Source: Desulfosediminicola ganghwensis
Lineage (GTDB): Bacteria > Desulfobacterota > Desulfobulbia > Desulfobulbales > Desulfocapsaceae
Assembly (NCBI RefSeq): GCF_005116675.2
Contig: NZ_CP050699.1
Location: forward strand, 4,054,001 to 4,118,000
DNA length: 64,000 bases
Direction of reading: 5' to 3'
Shown here piece by piece: positions 1 to 9,098 of this stretch. The translations under genes were made by a program, and so were the position numbers. Each line of letters starts with the position of its first letter. The stretch's first letter is position 1. Under the pieces are notes generated by a model. That model was not told the origin of the DNA, did no database searches, and saw only the letters and a program-made list of their open reading frames with translations.

Positions 1-20
1 TGTGCAAATGAAGGGTAGAA

Positions 21-3000
21 ATGCAGAACACAAATAAACTTCAAAGCAGCAACAAGGTACTTGTTATCGGTGGAGGCATGGGTGGTATTCGTACTGCTCT
101 TGATCTTGCCGAGGCGGAGAAGGATGTTGTGCTGGTGGATAAGGCCCCCGCTATTGGCGGCCTTATGACCCAGCTGGACAGAACCTTCCCCACCAATAAC
201 TGTGATCTCTGTACACTGGCTCCCAATCTCTCTGAGAGCAGCAGGCAGGATCATATCGATCTACTGGCACTCACCAGCGTCACCGACGTTCAAGGCGAAA
301 AAGGCAACTTCACCGTCAGCCTTACCACTGCCCCACGATACGTCAATCTTGATAAATGTACAGCCTGTGGTGAATGCCATAAGGCTTTTCCGGAGTGCGT
401 AACCTTCACTCCCGGTCTCGATCACCGCGCGCCTACCTGCATGCGGTACCCGCAAGCCACTCCACAGGCATTCGCCATCGATCTGACTAAATGCGACGAT
501 GTGGAAGCACTTATGAAGGTGTGCCCGGCCGGCGCTATCAACCCGGACGATATCGGTCGCAATCAGGAATTGAAATGCGGAGCTATCGTTTTCAGCCCCG
601 GCGCATCTCTTTTTGATCCGAGCCACCTCGACTATCTGGCCTATGCAACACAACCAGACGTGGTAACCAGCCTGGAGTACGAGCGTATTCTTTCTGCATC
701 CGGTCCTACCCAGGGCAAGCTGGTTCGTCCCTCCAATGGTGAGCCACCAAAGAAAGTCGCCTGGATTCAATGTATCGGCTCACGCGGTCTGCAAAAAGGT
801 GCCGGTGAGCATTGCTCCAGTGCCTGTTGTATGTTCGCCATGAAAGAAGCCATGGTTACCAGGGAGCGTTTCGGTGACGATATTGAAGCGACCATATTCT
901 ATATGGATATGCGTACTTTCGGTAAAGACTACGAGTTGCTTTATACCCGCGCCAAAGATGAGTTCGGCGTTCGTTTCGTACATAGCCGGCCACATAGTAT
1001 CCTCCAGCCTGAAGGCGAGGAGAAACTCCTGCTCTCCTACACCAACGACGGGTCAACCGAGCAGCATGACGAAGCATTCGACATGGTGGTTCTCTCCACC
1101 GGCTTCAAGGTTGGTGACGACGTCAAGGTGCTGGCCGAAAAGATGGGTATCGAACTGCGCAGCGACGGCTTTCCTAAAACCGAGTCGTTCAACCCGCAGG
1201 CAACCTCGGTTCCCGGTATCTATGTTTGTGGTGCCTACCAGGCGCCGAAAGATATCCCCGAGACCATGATCCAGGCAAGTGCCGCTGCCTGTATGGCCTC
1301 TCGCGATGTCGAGTCCGTCAAGAAAACCAAACATGCCTCAGAACTGTTCCCAGCCGAGCGCGAAGTTGCAAATGAAGCACCCAAAGTTGGTGTCTTTGTC
1401 TGTGAATGCGGTGAGAATATAGGTAATACCGTCAATGTTGAACAACTTGTCGAGAGCGCCGGCAAGATCTCCAATGTTGCCGTGGCCCAGGCTGTCGGGC
1501 ATGGCTGCAGCAGGGAATCGATGGCAACCATCAAGGCTACCATCGAGGAGCAGGGATTAAACCGCGTTGTTATAGGCGGCTGCTCCCCACGCACCCACCA
1601 GGAGAAATTCCAGGATCTGCTCCGTTCCACAGGTCTCAACAAGTATCTGCTTGAAATCGCCAATATACGTGAGCAGGCAACCTGGGTCCATCCAGGTGAT
1701 CCCGCAAGAGCGACCGCCAAGGCCGAAGATCTTATCAAGATGGCTGTGGGCGGCGTATTAAAGGCACAACCTCTTGCCGACCAGACCCTGCCGATGAACA
1801 AAGACGCCCTCGTGGTAGGCGGCGGTGTGGCGGGTATGACCGCTGCTATCGAATTGGCTGATCAGGGTTCCAAGGTATATCTGGCAGAGAAGTTTGATCA
1901 GCTTGGCGGTATAACCAGTATGCTCAGCAAGACCCTCGAGGGTGCCGACGTTAAAGCATTCCTGGCAGAATTGATAGAAAAGGTTAATAGTCACGAAAAC
2001 ATCGAGGTTATTACCCGTGCTCTTATCGTCGACCATACCGGTATGCCCGGCATGTTCAAGACCGGCATGCAGGTAGGCAAGCAGTTATTCTATCGCCAGA
2101 TCTCCCATGGCGTGACAATCCTTGCCACCGGTGCCAAACCAAACCGCCCGGATCAGTACCTGCTCGACAGGTCTGACAAGGTAGGTACCCAGATCGAGAT
2201 TCAGAACATTCTCGACGAAACTCCTGAGTTGGTGAAAAGCTGGGACAACGTCGTGATGATCCAATGCGTTGGCTCCCGCAACGAGGATAATCCAAATTGT
2301 TCACGCATCTGTTGCCAGAATGCGATCAAAAATGCTCTGCGGATAACTGATATCAACCCGGAGGCCAGAATTTTCGTACTCTACCGCGACATGCGCACCT
2401 ACGGTTTCCAGGAAGAGTACTATCGCAAGGCCAGAGAAAAAGGTGTCATCTTCGTCCGCTACGACCTCGACAACCTGCCACAGGTAGCCGAGGCCGACGG
2501 CCTGATCGACGTAACCTTCACCGACCCGCTTCTGGGCAGAGAGATTACCGTAAGCGCCGACCAGCTCTGTCTCTCCACCGGCCTGATCGCCGATCAGGAC
2601 ACCAACGAGGAGATTGCGATGATCTTCAAATTGCCGCGGACCCACGACGGCTATTTCCTTGAAGATCATATCAAGTTGCGACCGGTTGACCTCCCTGAAC
2701 CCGGCTTTTTTATCGCCGGTACCGCCCACTCACCGAAGTCCATTCGCGAGAGTGTCTCCCAGGCCAGAGCTGCTGCTTCCAGAGCGCTCACCATGCTGAC
2801 CAAGGATACCATCAACCTTGGCGCACGGGTGGCACGGGTTGACGGCGATAAATGTGCAGCTTGCCTGGTTTGTGTACGCGCCTGTCCTTTTGACGTGCCG
2901 TTCATTAACGCAGACGGCTATTCCGAGATTGATCCGGCCAAGTGCCAGGGTTGTGGTGCCTGTGCTTCAGAATGTCCTGCCAAGGCCATACAGCTTATGG

Positions 3001-3062
3001 AATTCGAGGATGACCGCATACTCGCCAAACTCCAGGAACTCTTTCTGAAGGTGAACGCATAA
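21..3062 (+). CDS. hdrA: HdrA-like FAD/iron-sulfur electron-bifurcating subunit (double HdrA)
   Basis: This is a 1013-residue HdrA-type flavoprotein, about one and a half times a normal HdrA. Residues 1-430 form an extra HdrA/thioredoxin-reductase-like FAD module (Gly-rich dinucleotide motif near residue 17, a CDLC motif near 60, and a ferredoxin-like CTACGEC whose downstream cysteines are irregular). From about 440 it follows the standard HdrA order: CECG, GCSPRTHQ, NIREQ, a second Gly-rich FAD motif (about 590), an RNEDNPNCSRICC segment, and a C-terminal 2[4Fe-4S] ferredoxin with two intact CxxCxxCxxxC motifs. HdrA proteins split electron pairs at FAD. It overlaps mvhD by one base and is followed by metV and metF, so the likely role is feeding or draining electrons at methylene-THF reductase in the cytoplasm. 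The ATG follows an AAGGG-type ribosome site. The operon may begin upstream of the window. Confidence 0.93.
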   Translation: MQNTNKLQSSNKVLVIGGGMGGIRTALDLAEAEKDVVLVDKAPAIGGLMTQLDRTFPTNNCDLCTLAPNLSESSRQDHIDLLALTSVTDVQGEKGNFTVSLTTAPRYVNLDKCTACGECHKAFPECVTFTPGLDHRAPTCMRYPQATPQAFAIDLTKCDDVEALMKVCPAGAINPDDIGRNQELKCGAIVFSPGASLFDPSHLDYLAYATQPDVVTSLEYERILSASGPTQGKLVRPSNGEPPKKVAWIQCIGSRGLQKGAGEHCSSACCMFAMKEAMVTRERFGDDIEATIFYMDMRTFGKDYELLYTRAKDEFGVRFVHSRPHSILQPEGEEKLLLSYTNDGSTEQHDEAFDMVVLSTGFKVGDDVKVLAEKMGIELRSDGFPKTESFNPQATSVPGIYVCGAYQAPKDIPETMIQASAAACMASRDVESVKKTKHASELFPAEREVANEAPKVGVFVCECGENIGNTVNVEQLVESAGKISNVAVAQAVGHGCSRESMATIKATIEEQGLNRVVIGGCSPRTHQEKFQDLLRSTGLNKYLLEIANIREQATWVHPGDPARATAKAEDLIKMAVGGVLKAQPLADQTLPMNKDALVVGGGVAGMTAAIELADQGSKVYLAEKFDQLGGITSMLSKTLEGADVKAFLAELIEKVNSHENIEVITRALIVDHTGMPGMFKTGMQVGKQLFYRQISHGVTILATGAKPNRPDQYLLDRSDKVGTQIEIQNILDETPELVKSWDNVVMIQCVGSRNEDNPNCSRICCQNAIKNALRITDINPEARIFVLYRDMRTYGFQEEYYRKAREKGVIFVRYDLDNLPQVAEADGLIDVTFTDPLLGREITVSADQLCLSTGLIADQDTNEEIAMIFKLPRTHDGYFLEDHIKLRPVDLPEPGFFIAGTAHSPKSIRESVSQARAAASRALTMLTKDTINLGARVARVDGDKCAACLVCVRACPFDVPFINADGYSEIDPAKCQGCGACASECPAKAIQLMEFEDDRILAKLQELFLKVNA

Positions 3063-3502
3063 TGGAAACTTTTGAACCGGTAATTGTGGCTTTCTGTTGC
3101 CACTACTGTGCCTATACAGCGGCGGATATGGCAGGTAGCCAGCGTATTGCCTATCCCTCCAATGTCAAAATCATTCGGGTACCCTGCTCCTGCAAAGTAG
3201 ACGCCCTGCACCTGGTAAAGGCCTTTGAAAAAGGCGCCGACGGGGTCTATGTGGCCGGTTGCCTGAAAGGAGATTGTCATTTCAAGAAAGGGAACGACCA
3301 GGCTGCAAACAGGGTCAAATACGTTCAGAAATATCTTGATGAATTGGGTATCGACCCTGAACGTCTGGCCATGTACCGTATGTCGGCCGGCATGGGAAAC
3401 CAGTTTGCGGAAACCGCAAAAGAGATGACGGAAAAAATTCGCGAGCTCGGCCCGAGCCCGATCAATGTCGCCACCGCCCAGCTTAAAGGGCAGGCGGCGT
3501 GA
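3062..3502 (+). CDS. mvhD: MvhD-type iron-sulfur electron transfer protein
   Basis: This 146-residue protein belongs to the MvhD/FlpD family, which carries electrons between a donor (hydrogenase, formate dehydrogenase or ferredoxin enzyme) and HdrA. The family signature is clear: an N-terminal CCxxCAYTAAD segment, a PCSCKVD segment, and a GCLKGDCHFKKGN segment supply the conserved cysteines, and the length is typical of the stand-alone subunit. Its ATG overlaps the stop of hdrA by one base, so the two are almost certainly translationally coupled and form one complex. No hydrogenase or formate dehydrogenase gene is in view, so the upstream electron partner is unknown. Confidence 0.93.
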   Translation: METFEPVIVAFCCHYCAYTAADMAGSQRIAYPSNVKIIRVPCSCKVDALHLVKAFEKGADGVYVAGCLKGDCHFKKGNDQAANRVKYVQKYLDELGIDPERLAMYRMSAGMGNQFAETAKEMTEKIRELGPSPINVATAQLKGQAA

Positions 3503-3536
3503 TGGCAGGTAAAACCAAGAAGGAGAGTGAATTACA

Positions 3537-4205
3537 ATGATCACCGCTGAACGTAAACCTCTAGAAGAACTGATTGAGTACATCTCACCTTACCAGAAGA
3601 TTCTTCTTGTCGGCTGCAACGAGTGCGTCACCGTCTGTGCCGCCGGTGGACGCAAAGAAGTCGGCTTACTCGCCTCGGGTCTGCAGATGTCCATGTTGCA
3701 GAAAGGCAAGAATATTGAAATACGGGAACACACCCTGGAGCGCCAGTGCGACCCTGAATATGTGGAAGAACTGATCACCATGGCTGACGAGGCCGATGCC
3801 ATCATGTCCATGGCCTGCGGTTGTGGCGTACAGACCCTGGCCGGTCGCTATAAAGACAAGCCTGTTTTCCCTGCTGTAAACACCAAGTTCATGGGTGCCT
3901 CGGAGCAGCAGGGAGTCTGGGCCGAAAGATGCCAGGGCTGCGGTAACTGCCTGCTTGGCGAGACCGGTGGCATCTGCCCCATCGCTCGCTGTGCCAAGAA
4001 ATTGATGAATGGTCCTTGTGGTGGTTCAACGAAAGGCAGCTGCGAAATCGACCCCGAGGTCGATTGCGCCTGGCAGCTGATCTGGGATCGCCTCAAGGCT
4101 CTCGGTCAGACCGAAAACTTTGTAAAGATTAATCCTGCAAAAGACTGGCGTACCGGTTATGGCAGTGGACCCCGTAAGATCATCAGAGAGGACTTGGCAG
4201 AATGA
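3537..4205 (+). CDS. metV: MetV, zinc/iron-sulfur partner of methylene-THF reductase
   Basis: This 222-residue protein matches the MetV (MTHFR_C) family, the small partner of MetF in acetogens and other Wood-Ljungdahl bacteria. It carries many cysteines in the family pattern: GCNECVTVC near residue 27, ACGCGVQTL in the middle, and a C-terminal CQGCGNCLL...CPIARCAKKLMNGPCGG block that should hold iron-sulfur or zinc. It starts after a good AGGAGAG ribosome site and overlaps metF by 4 bases (ATGA), which indicates coupled translation and a stoichiometric MetVF complex. With HdrA-MvhD directly upstream, the inferred assembly is an HdrA-MvhD-MetV-MetF complex that couples methylene-THF/methyl-THF conversion to a second redox couple. 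Confidence 0.93.
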   Translation: MITAERKPLEELIEYISPYQKILLVGCNECVTVCAAGGRKEVGLLASGLQMSMLQKGKNIEIREHTLERQCDPEYVEELITMADEADAIMSMACGCGVQTLAGRYKDKPVFPAVNTKFMGASEQQGVWAERCQGCGNCLLGETGGICPIARCAKKLMNGPCGGSTKGSCEIDPEVDCAWQLIWDRLKALGQTENFVKINPAKDWRTGYGSGPRKIIREDLAE

Positions 4206-5125
4206 AAACTGAGAGCAGATTAGAAAAAGTACTCGCAGCAGGCCATCTTGCAGTTACCGGGGAATGTGGTCCCCCACGCGGAGCGATGCCTGATAAGGTC
4301 CGGGAGAAAGCCAAATACCTGGAGGGTGTGGTCGATGCCGTCAACATCACCGATAACCAGACAGCTATGGTACGCATGTCCAGCTTTGCTGCCTCCGTCA
4401 TCTGTAAACAAGAAGGGCTGAATCCCTTATTGCAGATGGTAACCCGTGACCGTAACCGTCTGGCCATGCAGGCAGATATCATTGGCGCCTACTCTCTTGG
4501 CATAGATACCATGCTCTGTCTCTCCGGCGATCATACCAAATTTGGCGATCACCCAATGGCAGCCAACGTTCATGATATCGACTCTGTCCAGCTGATCCAG
4601 ATGGTCAAAGATATGCGTGACGAAGGCAAATTCCAGGGTGGAGCCGAAATCAAGGGTGCGCCCAAGATGTTCATCGGTGCCGCCGCCAACCCATTTGCCG
4701 ATCCGTTTGAGCTTCGTGTAATGCGTCTCGCCAAGAAGATCAACGCCGGGGCTGACTTTATCCAGACCCAGTGCATCTTCAACATTCCCAAGTTTGAAGA
4801 GTGGATGGAAGGCGTACGCAAAATGGGTCTGCACAAGAAAGCCTACATTATGGCTGGTGTTACACCGATTAAATCTGTCGGTGCCGCACGTTTCATGAAG
4901 AACAGAGTGCCGGGGATGGACGTTCCTCAAGAGATTGTCGATCGCATGGCGTCTGTTCCTAAAGAGCAACAGCCTGAAGAAGGCGTCAAGATCTGCGTTG
5001 AGGCTATCGAGCGCATCAAAAAGATCGAGGGCGTCGCCGGGTTCCATATCATGGCTATCGAATGGGAAGAAAAAGTTGAGGAAATTTGCGAAAGAGCGGG
5101 ACTTCTGCCACGCCCTCAAGTATAA
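4202..5125 (+). CDS. metF: Methylenetetrahydrofolate reductase
   Basis: This 307-residue TIM-barrel flavoprotein is of the MTHFR family and interconverts 5,10-methylene-THF and 5-methyl-THF, the last folate step before the methyl group goes to the corrinoid protein. Family features are the N-terminal TGECGPPRGA segment, the CLSGDH segment near residue 103, DFIQTQCIFN in the middle, and GVTPIKSVG/ARFM towards the end. It overlaps metV by 4 bases and ends the four-gene hdrA-mvhD-metVF unit. In a sulfate reducer the step may run in either direction; the sequence does not say which. Confidence 0.96.
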   Translation: MKTESRLEKVLAAGHLAVTGECGPPRGAMPDKVREKAKYLEGVVDAVNITDNQTAMVRMSSFAASVICKQEGLNPLLQMVTRDRNRLAMQADIIGAYSLGIDTMLCLSGDHTKFGDHPMAANVHDIDSVQLIQMVKDMRDEGKFQGGAEIKGAPKMFIGAAANPFADPFELRVMRLAKKINAGADFIQTQCIFNIPKFEEWMEGVRKMGLHKKAYIMAGVTPIKSVGAARFMKNRVPGMDVPQEIVDRMASVPKEQQPEEGVKICVEAIERIKKIEGVAGFHIMAIEWEEKVEEICERAGLLPRPQV

Positions 5126-5175
5126 ATGCGTGTTAGGATGATATCAATTCAACCTTGTGCAAGGAGGAAGTACAC

Positions 5176-5559
5176 GTGAGCGATAAGCAACTGATTTTGG
5201 TCGTAGATGACGATACAGATCTCGTGGAAATGGTCTCCATGAAACTGGAAAATGAACACTTCCGGGTAGCCAAGGCGTATGATGGCATTGAGGCTATGGA
5301 CAGGATTCAGGAAGAACGTCCCGATCTCATGGTGCTCGATGTAATGATGCCCAGAAAGGATGGCTACACTCTGTGTGATGAACTTAAAACATCAGACGAC
5401 TACAAGGATATCAATATTGTCCTGTTAACCGCTGTTACCGAGGCTATCGGTACCACCAACTATACCCATCTGGGGGGCAAGACTACCCTCGCTGATGATT
5501 TTATCTCCAAGCCGATTGACCTGGATAAACTCGTCGGGATAGTTCGTGACAATCTGTAG
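5176..5559 (+). CDS. Stand-alone CheY-like response regulator
   Basis: This is a single receiver domain of 127 residues with no output domain. The acidic pair VVDDD, the phosphoacceptor aspartate in MVLDVMMPRKDG, the LLTAVTE threonine segment and the ISKP lysine are all present, so it should be phosphorylatable. I place the start at the GTG at 5176, because a strong AAGGAGGA ribosome site lies just before it; an in-frame ATG at 5155 lies upstream of that site. It follows metF by about 50 bases and is closed by a terminator, so it may be co-transcribed with the metVF operon. The PAS histidine kinase at 6916 is the nearest candidate partner. Close relatives of such proteins often sit beside Wood-Ljungdahl genes, but a function is not established here. 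Confidence 0.9.
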   Translation: MSDKQLILVVDDDTDLVEMVSMKLENEHFRVAKAYDGIEAMDRIQEERPDLMVLDVMMPRKDGYTLCDELKTSDDYKDINIVLLTAVTEAIGTTNYTHLGGKTTLADDFISKPIDLDKLVGIVRDNL

Positions 5560-5600
5560 TATATAAAGTTCGCTCTACAGGTGACTTTACACAGTAGTAC

Positions 5601-5646
5601 AACTGCTGCAGCGGTAGAGGCAAGTCCATACCCTGCAGCAGTTTTT
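5601..5646 (+). terminator. Rho-independent terminator after the receiver gene
   Basis: Arms AACTGCTGCAG and CTGCAGCAGTT pair perfectly around a 21-base loop and run into TTTTT. It probably closes the hdrA-to-receiver transcription unit. Confidence 0.8.
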
Positions 5647-5775
5647 CTGATATATTTCAAATTGCAGCACGTAATCCCGCATTTTCCATAAACATGTGAC
5701 ATTCGCGGGTTGTGTTCGTTTTTCGTTTTTTTGCATGAAAACCTCTAAAACCGCTCATCTCCACTATGGAGGTCC

Positions 5776-6315
5776 ATGGATAGAGAGCTTGCAAGAACAG
5801 AGAATCGTCTCAGTGTTGGCGGAATAAAGCTCAGCCCCGAGCTTGTTCTATTCAAGTACTCACGCCGCATACACCAGCCGTGCGCCCTGCTTTCGGCACT
5901 CCGCACACTTTCCCGTCAACAGATCAACATTTTCTTTCTCAGCCAATCGCTGTACGCTGAAAAAAGTTCCGTTACAACCAACTTTTGCACACTCCCCGAA
6001 TATACAGATACCACCCTCGCCGCGCTTACGGGAATGAAACCGGCAGGGAAGAATATTACGATTCATTCAACCGTCGGGGCACTGAGCATATACCCCCACA
6101 AACATAATTTTTCATTATTAGGTAAGGTTCTCTCAACATTAGTTGGAGATGGACTGCCAATTAATGGCCTCTGTACTTCCGTCTCGGCCTTGTCCATCCT
6201 GACTGATTTTAGCCAATACGACGCTGCACTATCAGCTTTAGCGAAGGTTCTCGATCTGCCGGATAATCACTCGCCATTTCGTCAGGAATTTCGCATTCGA
6301 CAGATCAGCCCCTGA
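5776..6315 (+). CDS. ACT-domain-like regulatory protein
   Basis: This 179-residue protein resembles the tandem ACT regulatory half of aspartokinase without any kinase domain. The pattern ALLSALRTLSRQQINIFFLSQS in the first half and LLGKVLSTLVGDGLPINGLCTSVSALSILTDF in the second is the beta-alpha-beta layout of ACT repeats, and the Gly-Ala-Leu-Ser strand near residue 100 is typical. A GGAGG ribosome site precedes the ATG. It is followed after 32 bases by a second ACT-like gene and then a sensor kinase, so it may act as a small-molecule sensor that feeds the kinase. This is inference from gene order; no ligand can be named. Confidence 0.7.
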   Translation: MDRELARTENRLSVGGIKLSPELVLFKYSRRIHQPCALLSALRTLSRQQINIFFLSQSLYAEKSSVTTNFCTLPEYTDTTLAALTGMKPAGKNITIHSTVGALSIYPHKHNFSLLGKVLSTLVGDGLPINGLCTSVSALSILTDFSQYDAALSALAKVLDLPDNHSPFRQEFRIRQISP

Positions 6316-6347
6316 TACTTTCTCCCTCAGCTTCATGGAGGTACGAT

Positions 6348-6878
6348 TTGGAAACGATTGCAGTATATTGGGAACCGGTAGTACGGGTTTATGGCTATGA
6401 AATCAAGCGTAACATATCCCTGATCGAACTGGACTTGCCGTTTGACAAGCTTGAGGCCGCAGGTGAACGTGCAGACCAGTTAGCCCGCAATAATAAAGGT
6501 TTCACCATGACTCTGGTTCAGCAGGACTCTGAACGCAGATATCGTTTCTGTATTGCCACCGACAACGAAGATGCAGATACCGTTGTCAGAATATTCTGCC
6601 AGATTGCAGCTACATCCGAGGATGTGTTGGTACGCGAACCTCACAAGGTCGAATTGCTCTCCTTTCATGGCCCCCACTTTCAGGACAGGTATGGAATCGC
6701 CGAAGCAACCTTCAGCACTTTGGCTCAAAGCGATATACTGATTTATGCCGCGAGTTGTACCGGCACCAGTGTCTATCTGATAGTGGAGGAAGGCAAAGCC
6801 GAAGAAGCCCGAAATATACTTTCAGCATCATTTGTAGTTCCTGAACCCAAAGCCAGAAAAGACCTGCTGCGAAATTGA
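6348..6878 (+). CDS. Second ACT-domain-like protein
   Basis: This 176-residue protein starts with TTG after a clear TGGAGG ribosome site. The second half (about 105-165) reads like an aspartokinase-type ACT domain: HGPHFQDRYGIAEATFSTLAQSDILIYAASCTGTSVYLIVEE, and the first half carries a more diverged copy. There is no catalytic domain. It lies between another ACT-like gene and a PAS histidine kinase with gaps of 32 and 37 bases, so the three probably form one operon. The two ACT proteins might pair as a hetero-oligomeric sensor. Exact function unknown. Confidence 0.72.
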   Translation: METIAVYWEPVVRVYGYEIKRNISLIELDLPFDKLEAAGERADQLARNNKGFTMTLVQQDSERRYRFCIATDNEDADTVVRIFCQIAATSEDVLVREPHKVELLSFHGPHFQDRYGIAEATFSTLAQSDILIYAASCTGTSVYLIVEEGKAEEARNILSASFVVPEPKARKDLLRN

Positions 6879-6915
6879 ACACCCTTTAAATCTCATTTAT
6901 GGAGTTGTTACTGGC

Positions 6916-8436
6916 ATGGAACGTTTTTTGGACGAACTCGACTGGCGGATACGAATATTTGATTCGCTCTCTCATCCTACCCTGATACTGAACAGGGAAA
7001 GAGAGATTATTGCCGCCAACAAAGTTTTTTACGAACGATTTCAAACCAGTCGTGAAGAACTGGCAGGCCGATGCTGTTATGATAAAAAAAACAATCAGCT
7101 CCTCGCCTCATTTCTGCCCTGTACCACTGAACGGTGCCCCCATCAAATTGCGGTCGAAACCGGCACCACACAATCGATCCAGATAAAATCTACAGATCTT
7201 TCCGGTAACCTCAAGTGGGAAGAACGCTTCTTCTCCCCCATCCTCGATGATAACGGCGAAGTAAAATACATCATTGAATCAATCAGGGATATTAGTAAAA
7301 TCAAGCATCTTGAGCGAAAATACTCAAAAATGCGGGAGTTGATCGATAAGGTTGTGCAAAGCTCAGTCAGCGCCATTGTTGCAGCAGACCGTAGTGGGGA
7401 AATCATTCTGGTCAATGAAGCAGCTGAAAAGTTATTCGGCTATTCACTCCTGGATGAAGAATCAATAAGCATTGAGGATTTCTACCCCCCCGGCGTGGCG
7501 CGGGCAATAATGGAGGACCTGCGTGATGAGTCCATCGGCGGCCGGGGTAAACTCCCTGTCACCAACGTGGCAATAGTCTCTCGATCAGGTGAATCGATCC
7601 CTGTGGAAATGACTGCGGCCATAATTTACGAGGATGGTACAGAGACAGCCACCGCAGCCATATTCAATGACCTTCGTGAAAAGCACGCTGTCGCCAGAAG
7701 GCTCAAGGAAACAGAGGTCCAACTGGCCCACTCTGAAAAACTCGCATCTATCGGACGCCTTGCTGCCGGAGTCGCCCACGAGATCAACAACCCGCTCACC
7801 TCGATTCTGCTTTACGGCAATATCATGTATAACGCGCTTGAGTCTGACCACCCGTTTTCTGAGAATCTCCGTTTTATTCTTGAGGACGCAGAGCGTTGCA
7901 CCTCGATTGTCAAAAACCTGCTGGCCTACTCACGACAGACCAGCCCGTCACGAGCTATTTTTTATCTCAACAATATGGTCAATGAAAGTCTGGGCCTGAT
8001 CCGGGATCAAAAACTCTTTATCAATGTCAAAATTATCAAGAATTACGATGAACGGCCAATACTTGTTAACGCAGATAAGAATCAGCTTTGTCAGGTGGTT
8101 ATCAACCTCTTGCTGAACGCCTTCGACGCCATGGGAGGAAATGGCACCCTCACCCTTACAACCTATAAAACCGAAGACTTCAAAGCTTTTATTGAAATTA
8201 AGGACTCCGGTGACGGTATCAGCAGCGAGATTCGCTCGAAGATTTTTGATCCTTTCTTTACCACCAAACAACCCGGTAAGGGTACTGGTCTCGGACTCAG
8301 CATGGCATATGGCATAATGCAGGAAAACGCAGGAGAAATTTACCTCAAGGAAACGGGCGATGACGGTACGACAATTGTTCTCGAACTTCCGGAAGAACCG
8401 GTTAACGACGATTTTCCATATTGCTCTATCTGTTGA
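6916..8436 (+). CDS. PAS-domain sensor histidine kinase
   Basis: This 506-residue protein has no obvious transmembrane segment and should be cytoplasmic. Two PAS domains lie at about 15-125 and 130-250, followed by a short coiled linker, a HisKA domain with the phosphorylated histidine in [12 protein letters not shown], and a HATPase domain with N box [11 protein letters not shown]1 box DSGDGI and G2 box GKGTGLGLS. The first PAS domain contains several cysteines ([15 protein letters not shown]) that could bind a metal or cofactor, as in redox sensors, but this is only suggestive. It is last in the ACT-ACT-kinase run. The receiver protein at 5176 is the closest candidate target. Confidence 0.9.
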   Translation: MERFLDELDWRIRIFDSLSHPTLILNREREIIAANKVFYERFQTSREELAGRCCYDKKNNQLLASFLPCTTERCPHQIAVETGTTQSIQIKSTDLSGNLKWEERFFSPILDDNGEVKYIIESIRDISKIKHLERKYSKMRELIDKVVQSSVSAIVAADRSGEIILVNEAAEKLFGYSLLDEESISIEDFYPPGVARAIMEDLRDESIGGRGKLPVTNVAIVSRSGESIPVEMTAAIIYEDGTETATAAIFNDLREKHAVARRLKETEVQLAHSEKLASIGRLAAGVAHEINNPLTSILLYGNIMYNALESDHPFSENLRFILEDAERCTSIVKNLLAYSRQTSPSRAIFYLNNMVNESLGLIRDQKLFINVKIIKNYDERPILVNADKNQLCQVVINLLLNAFDAMGGNGTLTLTTYKTEDFKAFIEIKDSGDGISSEIRSKIFDPFFTTKQPGKGTGLGLSMAYGIMQENAGEIYLKETGDDGTTIVLELPEEPVNDDFPYCSIC

Positions 8437-9098
8437 TAGATATTCCTGATTATCCCTCACGCGCTGCTTCACGAAGCAAGAGGCGTGAGGAGCAAGGAGT
8501 TAGGTGGAAAGGTGTACTATATTAACCTTCAGGAAGCGTTTCCTGCAACACGACCTAATGAATCTATTCAAGAAAAAACATTTGCCCATCTGTCACGCCT
8601 CACACCTCTCTCCTCCCCTTTTCAAGCTAAAGATTAGGGGTAATAAGCGTCCCACAGGGCTCGCCAGGTGTAATTTAATGGCTGACAGAATTCCAATGAT
8701 AAAAGCCTCATACAACTTTGGCAGTTAGAAGAAAGATATTTAAACAACCTATTCCCTTAGAAGCTTGATCAATCCCTATACAAATTTAGATATTTATGCA
8801 AAAAACTTTATAAGAATATGGATTTGGCAAACAATACACGTTATAAATCAAGGAGCCTCTGACAAACGTTTACCTCAATCTTTTTTATCAACTCCAATGC
8901 TGAACCATAAGCCCTTGAAACTATATCATACATCTAAAACTACCTAGCCAGCTGAAAAGACAACGGAGGGATCCAGCAGCACAACTACACAGATGTAATC
9001 AGTATTCGAAAGGAATATATAACCAATTACATAGCGTGTTTTTTGTGAAGCCTTAACAAGTTCAACCACGAACATAACAGAGGGTAGAGAGACCTATT
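8437..9098 (+). other. Intergenic region with stem-loop and dispersed repeat
   Basis: I see no convincing gene in this AT-rich 660-base gap; two short open frames have no ribosome site. A nested inverted repeat at 8453-8488 (outer CCTCACGC/GCGTGAGG, inner TGCTTC/GAAGCA) has no T-run. A GGCGTGAGGAGCAAGGAG stretch at 8483-8500 and an opposite CACGCCTCAC stretch at 8597-8606 belong to an apparent degenerate repeat seen elsewhere in the window. The promoter of the cytochrome b/HdrC operon should lie near the right end. Confidence 0.5.

Noticed and set aside
8504-8947. Two short plus-strand open frames (74 and 60 residues)
   Set aside because: No ribosome sites, odd composition, and they lie in repeat-containing intergenic DNA.
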